Positions 1 through 5,182 of a DNA stretch of 5,182 nucleotides are shown piece after piece. The notes under the pieces were generated by a model, which did not search any database, was not told the DNA's origin, and worked only from the letters and a program-made list of their open reading frames with translations. Where the stretch lies: NCBI GenBank assembly GCA_964576115.1, contig CAZNUA010000103.1, positions 1-5,182 on the forward strand, read 5' to 3'. Numbering within the stretch: the stretch's first letter is position 1; each line of letters opens with the position of its first letter. Made by a program: the position numbers and the translations under genes. Origin of the DNA: CAYSYY01 sp964576115 [NCBI: uncultured Gemmatimonadota bacterium]. Its GTDB lineage: Bacteria > Blakebacterota > Blakebacteria > Blakebacterales.

Positions 1-570
1 GTCGGGGATATCCTGCCGACCCGGAAATTCGTAGTCGGTGTCGATCGAGGAGACCCACCAGCGGCCCTCGTGCAGGACCAGCGAGACCGAGTCCACCCCC
101 CGCTGCAGCGGGCTCTCGGCGGTGGGATCCAGCCGAATCTCGAAGACTACATAGCTGTGGGCGATCCGCCCGAAGGAGGTCGTCTCGTGCCGCCCGACCC
201 GCTCGTGGAATCCGGTCCGTCCCATGTCGTTCCGTTCGATGTCATCCTTGAAGAACTGGATAAAGGCATCGAGATCGTACGCGGTGAAAGCAGTCGAACC
301 TCTGCGGGGAGGCTGATAGAAAACCACATCGGGATGGCAGAGCAGGCGCAGGCGCTCCCAGTCGCACTCATTGCCGGGTCCGAAACTGACCGACTTGTAG
401 AGGTCGGTCAGCACATTCTCGATCACGGTGTACTCACCGGCATACTGCCGCCATGGGTCCTGTTCGGCGACCGGACGGGGGGAGCTCAGGGCGTCGATGA
501 CCGGACCGCAGAGCAGTAACCCGGCCAGCAGAACACCGGCGATACAGGTGATACGGGGAACCGTACGCAT
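1..570 (-). CDS. Exported NTF2/SnoaL-like domain protein, 3' end cut by window edge
   Basis: An open frame runs from ATG at 570 to the left edge without a stop, giving 190 visible residues. Residues 1-27 look like a Sec signal peptide: basic start (MRTVPR), a hydrophobic stretch at about 9-24 and a possible cleavage after IDA. The rest resembles the NTF2-like/SnoaL fold: a helical start at about 39-63, the segment WERLRLLCHPDVVFY (71-85), a central strand SYVVFEI (139-145), and a final strand pair with GVDSVSLVLHEGRWW (158-172). The ending, with WW, then an acidic stretch and FPG near the C-terminus, recalls small NTF2-family proteins, so probably only a few residues are missing. The fold serves as enzyme, binding or scaffold domain in different proteins, so no reaction or ligand can be assigned. 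It lies 67 bases downstream of the TldE gene on the same strand and may be its operon partner. C21 lacks the small residue expected before a lipobox Cys, so I do not call it a lipoprotein. The gene is secure, the fold fairly secure, the function unknown. Confidence 0.8.
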   Translation of the reverse strand, partial: MRTVPRITCIAGVLLAGLLLCGPVIDALSSPRPVAEQDPWRQYAGEYTVIENVLTDLYKSVSFGPGNECDWERLRLLCHPDVVFYQPPRRGSTAFTAYDLDAFIQFFKDDIERNDMGRTGFHERVGRHETTSFGRIAHSYVVFEIRLDPTAESPLQRGVDSVSLVLHEGRWWVSSIDTDYEFPGRQDIPD

Positions 571-577
571 ACTCTCA

Positions 578-583
578 TCCTTT
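578..583 (-). promoter_or_regulatory. Ribosome binding site of the NTF2-like gene
   Basis: On the minus strand AAAGGA lies 7 bases before the ATG at 570. This supports the chosen start and shows the gene is translated on its own. The surrounding gap (571-637) holds no clear -10/-35 promoter and no hairpin followed by a T-run, so I cannot say whether the gene also has its own promoter. Confidence 0.65.
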
Positions 584-637
584 CAGGTGTCATCACGTAC
601 CAAGTCAGGATCCCGCCCGCAGGCCGGCTGTCCGCAA

Positions 638-1972
638 TCAGGTCCCCCCGATCTGCATCGAGCGCAGGCGCAGGGTCGGCGCGGTCGTGGTGCGGTTCAG
701 ATCCAGATCGGTCCCGATCACCTCGATACCGTTGAACATCTCTTCGGCGGTCGACGCGATGGTGATCCCCTTGACCGGGAAGGTTTTGCGTCCACGGCTG
801 ATCCAGAAGCCCTCGGCCCCGCCGCTGAAGTTGCCGCTCACCGGATTGATGCCGTAACCGGTCACCCCGGTCAGGTAGAGACCGCTCTCCACCCCGGCGA
901 CGATCTCGTCGGGGTCGGTATCGCCGGCCTCGATATAGAAGGCGTGCGACCCGATCCCCGGCAGGCTGGTGAAGCCGCCCCGGGAGGCGTTGCCGGTACT
1001 CTGCGTTCCGGACCGCTCGGCGGCAATGGTGTTGTACATATAACCCTGCAGCACGCCCCGGTCGACGATGGTGCGACGCTGAGTCGGCACCCCCTCGCCG
1101 TCGAAGGGGGCGCTGGCCAGCCCCCGGGCCCGGGTGCCGTCATCCACGACGGTCATCAGCTCGGTGGCGATTGTCTCCCCCACCCGGCCGGCCAGGAAGC
1201 TGGCTCCCTGCAGGACCCGCTCGCCGTTGATGGCGCCGAGCAGACCGCCCAGCAGGCTCCCCGCCACCCGCGGGTCGAAAACGACCGTAGCACGCTGAGT
1301 GCGGACCAGGCGGGGGTCGAGCATGTCGACAGCCCGGCGGGCGGCCTCGGCGGCGACCTCTTCGGGAGCCGTCAGATCGGCGAAGAAACGCCGGTTGCAC
1401 GACTCATACCCCGGACTGCGCTGCTCCCCCTTCTCGGCCACCACGGAGACCCCGTAGCCGACTCCCGAGCTGCGGTAGCTCTTGGCCAGGCCGTGGGAGT
1501 TGGCCATGAAGACCTCGCCCTCGCCTTCGGTGTAACGGGCTCCGTCGCTGCGTGTGACACCGGTCCGGCTCATGGCCAGAGATTCGACCCGCCGCAGCAG
1601 TTCGATCTTCTCCTCCATCGGGATGGTGGCGATCTGCGGATCGTAGAGACCTTCGACCGCAGTCTGCCCGGGATCGTCGGGCAGGGTGTTGGCGTCGTCG
1701 GGAGTCAGATGCCCGGCGAACTCGATGGCACTCTCCATGGCTTCATCGAGAGCTCCGCGCGAGAGGTCGTTGCAGTGCGCAAAAGCCATCCGGTTCGCCA
1801 CGAAGACCCTGATCCCGACCCCGGTGGAAGAGGATTCCTGGACTGTTTCCACCTCGCCGTTGCGAATCTCCAGACTCAGATTGCGCCCCGTTTCGAGCCA
1901 GACCTCGGCGGCCTCGGCCCCCCTGCCCAGACACCGGTCGATGAGCTGTTCTGTCAGTCTGCCGTAATCCAT
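638..1972 (-). CDS. tldE: TldE/PmbA-type subunit of a TldD/TldE metallopeptidase
   Basis: The 444-residue product has a length close to E. coli PmbA/TldE (about 450). In the TldD/TldE heterodimer this subunit lacks the metal site and helps form the chamber where peptides are cut; the E. coli complex matures microcin B17 and degrades the CcdA antitoxin. Visible family features are the N-terminal domain with an ExRNGEVETVQESSSTGVGIRV stretch (about 35-56), a central region where TldD would carry HExxxH but this protein reads VAGSLLGGLLGAING (236-250), the segment DDGTRARGLASAPFDGEG (277-294), which parallels a block in TldD, and the C-terminal SGGAEGFWISRGRKTFPVKG (383-402) with a final GG(T). 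No HExxxH is present, as expected for TldE. The start at 1972 is chosen because a strong Shine-Dalgarno lies before it and the family N-terminus begins there; the frame is open further upstream but reads a basic, non-family sequence overlapping tldD. The N-terminus (MDYGRLTEQL) has no signal peptide, so the protein appears cytoplasmic, in contrast to its TldD partner 32 bases upstream. Confidence 0.93.
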   Translation of the reverse strand: MDYGRLTEQLIDRCLGRGAEAAEVWLETGRNLSLEIRNGEVETVQESSSTGVGIRVFVANRMAFAHCNDLSRGALDEAMESAIEFAGHLTPDDANTLPDDPGQTAVEGLYDPQIATIPMEEKIELLRRVESLAMSRTGVTRSDGARYTEGEGEVFMANSHGLAKSYRSSGVGYGVSVVAEKGEQRSPGYESCNRRFFADLTAPEEVAAEAARRAVDMLDPRLVRTQRATVVFDPRVAGSLLGGLLGAINGERVLQGASFLAGRVGETIATELMTVVDDGTRARGLASAPFDGEGVPTQRRTIVDRGVLQGYMYNTIAAERSGTQSTGNASRGGFTSLPGIGSHAFYIEAGDTDPDEIVAGVESGLYLTGVTGYGINPVSGNFSGGAEGFWISRGRKTFPVKGITIASTAEEMFNGIEVIGTDLDLNRTTTAPTLRLRSMQIGGT

Positions 1973-1981
1973 CGTTCTTCT

Positions 1982-1987
1982 CTCCTC
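1982..1987 (-). promoter_or_regulatory. Ribosome binding site of tldE, fixes its start
   Basis: GAGGAG on the minus strand sits 9 bases before the ATG at 1972, inside the 32-base gap after the tldD stop. It favours this start over in-frame starts further upstream that lie within tldD. The short gap leaves little room for a separate promoter, so tldD and tldE are most likely co-transcribed. Confidence 0.7.
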
Positions 1988-2004
1988 TATTCCGGTTCCG
2001 GGTC

Positions 2005-3534
2005 TCAGGCCCTGCTGCCGCCGACGTTCATGCCGCGGATGCGCACTGTCGGCTGGCCGGCATCCACCTCGGCCGATTGCCCCTTGCCGCAGATTCCGGG
2101 GCCGAAGGCGAGGTCGGTCCCGACCGCATCGATGTTGGCGATCACTTCGAGGCAACTGCCCACCAGAGTGGCGCCCGAGACGGGGTAGGTCTTGCGCCCG
2201 TTCTCGATCTGGTAGGCCTCACGGCAGGTGAAATTGAAGACTCCGGTGATCGGGTTCACGCTCCCCCCGCTCAGGCTCTGCACGTACAGCCCTCGGGGTG
2301 TGGAACTCACGATCGCCTCGGGATCGGAGGTGCCGGTATCGATGAAGGTATTGGTCATGCGGGGGATGGGAATATAGCGGAAGCTCTCCCGCCGGCCGTT
2401 GCCGGTGCGCTCCTGGCCGATCTGGCGGGCCGAGAGGATGTCGGTCATGTACTTGACGAGCACACCGTCGTCGATCAGGACGTTGCGCTGCATCTGGGTG
2501 CCCTCGTCGTCGAAGTCGGTCGTGCCGCGGTGGTTGGGCAGGCTGCCGTCATCGACCATGGTAAAGACATCGCTGGCGACTTTCTGCCCCAGCTTGCCGG
2601 TGAAGGCGCCGACTTCGCGGGCGATGTTGTCGGCCTCGAGCGGGTGACCGACCGCCTCGTGGACCAGCACACCCCCCCACCCGTTCTGCATCACCACATC
2701 CAGGCGCCCGGCCGGCGCCTCGCGGGCGTCGAGCATTGCGATCGATTCCCGGGCGGCGGTGCGGGCCACCTCTTCGGGGGGTACCTCGTCGAACATCTCG
2801 AATCCGGAGTGGCGGCTGAGCCGCTCACGGCTCAGGTGGCGCCGGCCGTTGCCCGCCCCGAGAGTCTGGACGATGAAAAAGAGCAGGGGCAGTTCATCGG
2901 TCAGGTAGACCCCCTCGCTGGTGGCGATGATACGCGCACGGACTTCATCGTAGTAACTGATGATCGCCATCTGGATGCGGGGATCGTACTCCAGAGCGGC
3001 GGCATCGGCCCGCTGCATCACGTCGAGACGCCGCTCATCGGCGACCTCGCCCAGGGGGACTTCGACCGTGATGAATGAGTCGCGCGCGGAGAATGCGTCG
3101 ATCGGCACCGGCTCGATCGCCCCCGAACCGGTAGCCACGGTCGCGGCCACCTCGGCCGCCCGCCGCAGGTTCTCGGGGGTGATCTCTTCGGTGTAGGCAT
3201 AGCCGGTCCGATCGCCGGCGATCACCCGCACCCCGGCTCCCTGGCTGACCCCCACGGTGGCACTCTTGAAAGTCGATTCCTCCATCTGGATGTTCCGGGA
3301 GATGCGGTGTTCGACATAGACATCGGCGAAATCGCCACCCCCGTCCAGAGCGGTGCGCAAGGTCCGGTTGAGCAGATCGCGGTCAACCTCGACCCCGCTT
3401 CCGGCCGACGAACCGCAGGCCGAGATGGCACCGAGCACCGTCGGTGCCGCAGCCAGGGCCAGAGAACCGCGCGCGGCGCGGCCCAAGAACTCCCGCCGGG
3501 GGATATCGTCAACGTAGTACGCGTAGTGCAGCAT
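2005..3534 (-). CDS. tldD: TldD-type zinc metallopeptidase with Tat lipoprotein signal
   Basis: With ATG at 3534 the product has 509 residues; E. coli TldD has about 480, and the excess is mostly the N-terminal signal. Residues 12-18 (PRREFLG) fit the twin-arginine motif, followed by a mild hydrophobic stretch at 23-37 and a lipobox ISAC ending at C40. The catalytic part is intact: HEAVGHPLEAD starts at H292 and supplies the HExxxH motif (H292, E293, H297), and GICGKGQS near the C-terminus supplies C482, matching the Cys that completes the metal site in the family. Other hallmarks are MVDDGSLPNHRGTTDFDDEG (326-345), EAYQIENGRKTYPVSGATLVG (439-459) and the final VGG block. The family partners with TldE to cut unfolded or flexible peptides; the tldE gene follows after 32 bases. 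E. coli TldD is cytosolic, so this version is unusual in being predicted membrane-anchored outside the cytoplasm. Extra cysteines at 437 and 461 lie in the metal-site domain. The family is certain; export rests on sequence motifs only. Confidence 0.95.
   Translation of the reverse strand: MLHYAYYVDDIPRREFLGRAARGSLALAAAPTVLGAISACGSSAGSGVEVDRDLLNRTLRTALDGGGDFADVYVEHRISRNIQMEESTFKSATVGVSQGAGVRVIAGDRTGYAYTEEITPENLRRAAEVAATVATGSGAIEPVPIDAFSARDSFITVEVPLGEVADERRLDVMQRADAAALEYDPRIQMAIISYYDEVRARIIATSEGVYLTDELPLLFFIVQTLGAGNGRRHLSRERLSRHSGFEMFDEVPPEEVARTAARESIAMLDAREAPAGRLDVVMQNGWGGVLVHEAVGHPLEADNIAREVGAFTGKLGQKVASDVFTMVDDGSLPNHRGTTDFDDEGTQMQRNVLIDDGVLVKYMTDILSARQIGQERTGNGRRESFRYIPIPRMTNTFIDTGTSDPEAIVSSTPRGLYVQSLSGGSVNPITGVFNFTCREAYQIENGRKTYPVSGATLVGSCLEVIANIDAVGTDLAFGPGICGKGQSAEVDAGQPTVRIRGMNVGGSRA
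3415..3534 (-). other. Tat signal and lipobox of the TldD protein
   Basis: The first 40 codons of tldD encode a signal-like segment. It holds the RR pair at residues 13-14 in the context RREFLG, an alanine/leucine-rich core that is only mildly hydrophobic (typical of Tat rather than Sec signals), and the lipobox I-S-A-C with Cys at residue 40. The following GSSAGSG is a flexible serine/glycine linker, as often seen after lipoprotein cysteines. The expected route is Tat export, lipid attachment at C40 and signal peptidase II cleavage before it. Residue +2 after Cys is Gly, not Asp, so there is no simple inner-membrane retention signal by the E. coli rule, which may not apply here. Confidence 0.75.
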
Positions 3535-3543
3535 GTTCACGGG

Positions 3544-3550
3544 CTCCTTT
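3544..3550 (-). promoter_or_regulatory. Ribosome binding site of tldD, decides between two starts
   Basis: AAAGGAG on the minus strand is 9 bases before ATG at 3534 but only 3 bases before the in-frame GTG at 3540. The spacing supports ATG as the true start and makes the protein two residues shorter than a longest-frame call. The 66-base gap it lies in (3535-3600) shows no convincing terminator. Confidence 0.7.
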
Positions 3551-3600
3551 GTTCAGAACGGCACCGGCTTGCCCGGCCGCCACTCTCGGCAGTGCTCTTC

Positions 3601-5182
3601 CTACCAGCGGTTGTTGTATTTCGACCAGAGGTCGTCGCCGAGCTGCCAGTAGGCAGACACTGTCGAACCGGCCAGCTCGTGGCAGTAGCGGGTCAGGTAC
3701 TCGCGGGCGGCGGCAGGATTCTGGCGATAGAGGCGCTGGGCCTCGGCGTCGATCTCGGCCTGCCGGGCGAAGGCCTCGATTTCGATCGGCTCCCAGACCG
3801 CCTGCAGGTCGCTCTTCATTTCTTCGTAGCGCATGTAGGAGAGCTTGCTGGCGCGCCGGAAGGCCCACCAGGCGCAGTCGGTCCGATACCCCGCCCGGCC
3901 ATCGATCAGATACGACTCGGGCATCTGCGAGATGCCGATGTAGAAAGGCAGGTGCGGGGTGGTGGCCGGGTTGTCGTAACCGAGCCAGACCACCCCGCCG
4001 ATCGGGTCGGGGAGCCAGTCGCGCGACTGGGTCACCTGCAGGTAGGTCGCCGCGGGGGAGCAGATGGTACGCTCGCGTTCGATCCCGAACAGGGTCCGAT
4101 AGTCGCCGCTCATGAAGGGATTGGCCACCGGGCTCTTGACGACCTCCCCCCGCCGGTTCACAGAGGTCAGGTTACGGGTCATGTCGAAGGGAGTATCCGC
4201 ATAGGTGTCACGGAAAATGGCCAGGATATCGGCCACCGTGACTTTGTGCTCCGGTTTGACACTGAAAGGGAAGTTCTCCGATTCGGGATGCAGACCGAGC
4301 GAGGGAGCCAGCAGGCTCAGGACCCGCCACTCCCGCCGCCGGCAGTACATGCTGTTGCGGTCTGCGTAGGCGTAGCAGAATTCGAACTCTTCGCCGCTCT
4401 CGGGATCCCACCAACCCATCTCCTCGGCCAGGCTGAAGACGTTTTCCGAAGCCATGTAGTACTCGGGATCATCGAGGTCGATCCGGCGGATCCGGTGAGC
4501 GTTGGCCGACACCCCGATCTCGTCGTCGGGGATCCGCACCGCCGCCCAGACCGCCCCGACCTTTCCCCGTCCGGGGCCGAGAATCTCGAAGTGCCAGACC
4601 TCTTTCGGATCGGCGAAGGTAAAGCACTCGCCCCAGTCGTTGTAGCCGTACTCCCGGGTCAGCTCGTCGGCGACCCGGATCGCTTCGCGGGCGGTACGGG
4701 CCCGCTCGAGAACGAGCCGGTAGAGTTCGGGGGCATCGATCAGACCGTCGGGGCTCATCAGCTCGCGCTTGCCCCCGGTCGTGGTCTCGCCGATGGCGAG
4801 CTGGTGCTCGTTCATGACCGGATAGGCGGTGTTCATGAAGCTGTAGGTCTCGCGTACCTGGGGAATTTCTCCGACGGCGATCCTTTCCGGATCGTCGGGG
4901 CCCGAAGTCCGCTTGGGCCGCATCCAGATCGGAGCCGTCGCACCCGCGGGGTGCTCGCGGTGCGGTTCGATCGAGATCCAGGTGCGGTCGGTGCCCGAGT
5001 CGCACGAGTGCGAGGTCATGGTCGAACCGTCGGCCGAGGCCAGACGGCCGACCAGGATCGAGGTGCAGCTCTCGCCGTAGAAGACGGAATCGATCGCGGA
5101 CTTCTCGCGCGGTACGATCAGAACGAGAGCCAGAACGAGCAGCGGCAGAGACGCCGCCAGGAACCAGCGTCGGCGGGAGATC
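3601..5182 (-). CDS. C69 family dipeptidase (Ntn hydrolase), exported, start just outside window
   Basis: The frame is open from the right edge to TAG at 3601, giving 526 visible residues. Family C69 enzymes (Lactobacillus PepD/dipeptidase A type) are N-terminal nucleophile hydrolases that cleave dipeptides after removing a propeptide to expose Cys. The nucleophile is evident at visible residue 39 (codon 5065-5067) in ESCTSILVGRLASADGST. Further family blocks are IGETTTGG (about 130-137), YGYNDWGECFTFADPKEVWHF (178-198), AVRIPDDEIGVSANAHRI (214-231), ERTICSPAATYLQ (369-381), LPDPIGGVVWLG (390-401) and PFYIGISQMPESY (412-424). Before the Cys come SRRRWFL, a strongly hydrophobic stretch (8-23) and a short stretch (24-38) that may be the propeptide, so the enzyme is probably exported or membrane-anchored. 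RRWFL also fits a Tat motif, but the core is hydrophobic enough for Sec. The first visible full codon (ATC) is preceded by a G at 5182, so a start codon ending in G may sit directly before it. The ATG at 5019 cannot be the start because it lies after the nucleophile. The enzyme leads the likely operon, 66 bases before tldD. Confidence 0.93.
   Translation of the reverse strand, partial: ISRRRWFLAASLPLLVLALVLIVPREKSAIDSVFYGESCTSILVGRLASADGSTMTSHSCDSGTDRTWISIEPHREHPAGATAPIWMRPKRTSGPDDPERIAVGEIPQVRETYSFMNTAYPVMNEHQLAIGETTTGGKRELMSPDGLIDAPELYRLVLERARTAREAIRVADELTREYGYNDWGECFTFADPKEVWHFEILGPGRGKVGAVWAAVRIPDDEIGVSANAHRIRRIDLDDPEYYMASENVFSLAEEMGWWDPESGEEFEFCYAYADRNSMYCRRREWRVLSLLAPSLGLHPESENFPFSVKPEHKVTVADILAIFRDTYADTPFDMTRNLTSVNRRGEVVKSPVANPFMSGDYRTLFGIERERTICSPAATYLQVTQSRDWLPDPIGGVVWLGYDNPATTPHLPFYIGISQMPESYLIDGRAGYRTDCAWWAFRRASKLSYMRYEEMKSDLQAVWEPIEIEAFARQAEIDAEAQRLYRQNPAAAREYLTRYCHELAGSTVSAYWQLGDDLWSKYNNRW

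Noticed and set aside
506-513. Lipobox-like LLLC in the NTF2-like protein (Cys at residue 21)
   Set aside because: A lipobox needs Gly, Ala or Ser just before the Cys; Leu is present here, so an ordinary Sec signal peptide is more likely.
615-634. GC-rich inverted repeat around CAGGCCGGCTG after tldE as a possible terminator
   Set aside because: The symmetry is short and imperfect, and no T-run follows in the direction of transcription.
1973-2155. Longer N-terminus for TldE, starting at 2155
   Set aside because: The extension overlaps tldD in another frame, is Arg-rich and unlike the family, and lacks a signal peptide. The ATG at 1972 has a strong ribosome site.
428-2188. Long plus-strand open frame of 586 codons opposite tldE
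   Set aside because: It is antisense to a clear tldE gene, crosses the gene boundaries on both sides, and its product is a low-complexity mix rich in Gly, Pro, Asp and His with no family motif. Long antisense frames are common opposite GC-rich genes.
2077-3078. Plus-strand open frame of 333 codons opposite tldD
   Set aside because: It mirrors tldD codons and shows no recognisable domain; tldD on the other strand has full family motifs.
3563-3585. CCGG-CTTGC-CCGG hairpin in the gap before tldD
   Set aside because: The stem is only four pairs with no T-run, as expected by chance in GC-rich DNA.
3444-4115. Plus-strand frame of 223 codons, very rich in Arg and Ser
   Set aside because: Its composition is typical of a wrong frame in GC-rich DNA, and it spans the gap between the dipeptidase and tldD genes, which both run the other way.
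5017-5019. ATG as start of the dipeptidase
   Set aside because: The catalytic Cys and its conserved surroundings lie upstream of it in the same frame, so starting here would remove the active site.

Overview
The window looks like a stretch of chromosome from a high-GC bacterium (roughly 60-65% GC by eye). It is probably Gram-negative, because one product carries a combined twin-arginine and lipoprotein signal. No phage, transposon, CRISPR or RNA gene is visible, and I cannot name a taxon from this sequence alone. All four genes lie on the minus strand and read from right to left.

Layout in transcription order: (1) a family C69 dipeptidase (5182 to 3601), nearly complete, with its start codon apparently just outside the right edge; (2) a TldD-type metallopeptidase (3534 to 2005) with an N-terminal Tat signal and a lipobox; (3) its usual partner, a TldE/PmbA-type protein (1972 to 638), without an export signal; (4) an exported NTF2/SnoaL-like protein of unknown function (570 to 1), cut by the left edge close to its natural end. 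The gaps between genes are 66, 32 and 67 bases. Genes 2 to 4 each have a good Shine-Dalgarno sequence, and I see no convincing terminator between genes. One polycistronic unit is likely, with gene 4 the least certain member.

How they may work together: C69 enzymes hydrolyse dipeptides, and TldD/TldE pairs form a metallopeptidase that cuts flexible or unfolded peptides. Here the dipeptidase and TldD both carry export signals, unlike the cytosolic TldD/PmbA of Escherichia coli. The cluster may therefore be an envelope peptide-degradation module, in which TldDE trims peptides and the dipeptidase finishes the products. That is inference. The main puzzle is that TldE has no export signal of its own.

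All four genes belong to, or resemble, known families. I found no plainly new system. The unusual points are the predicted location of TldD, the mismatch with TldE, and the co-occurrence with an exported dipeptidase.
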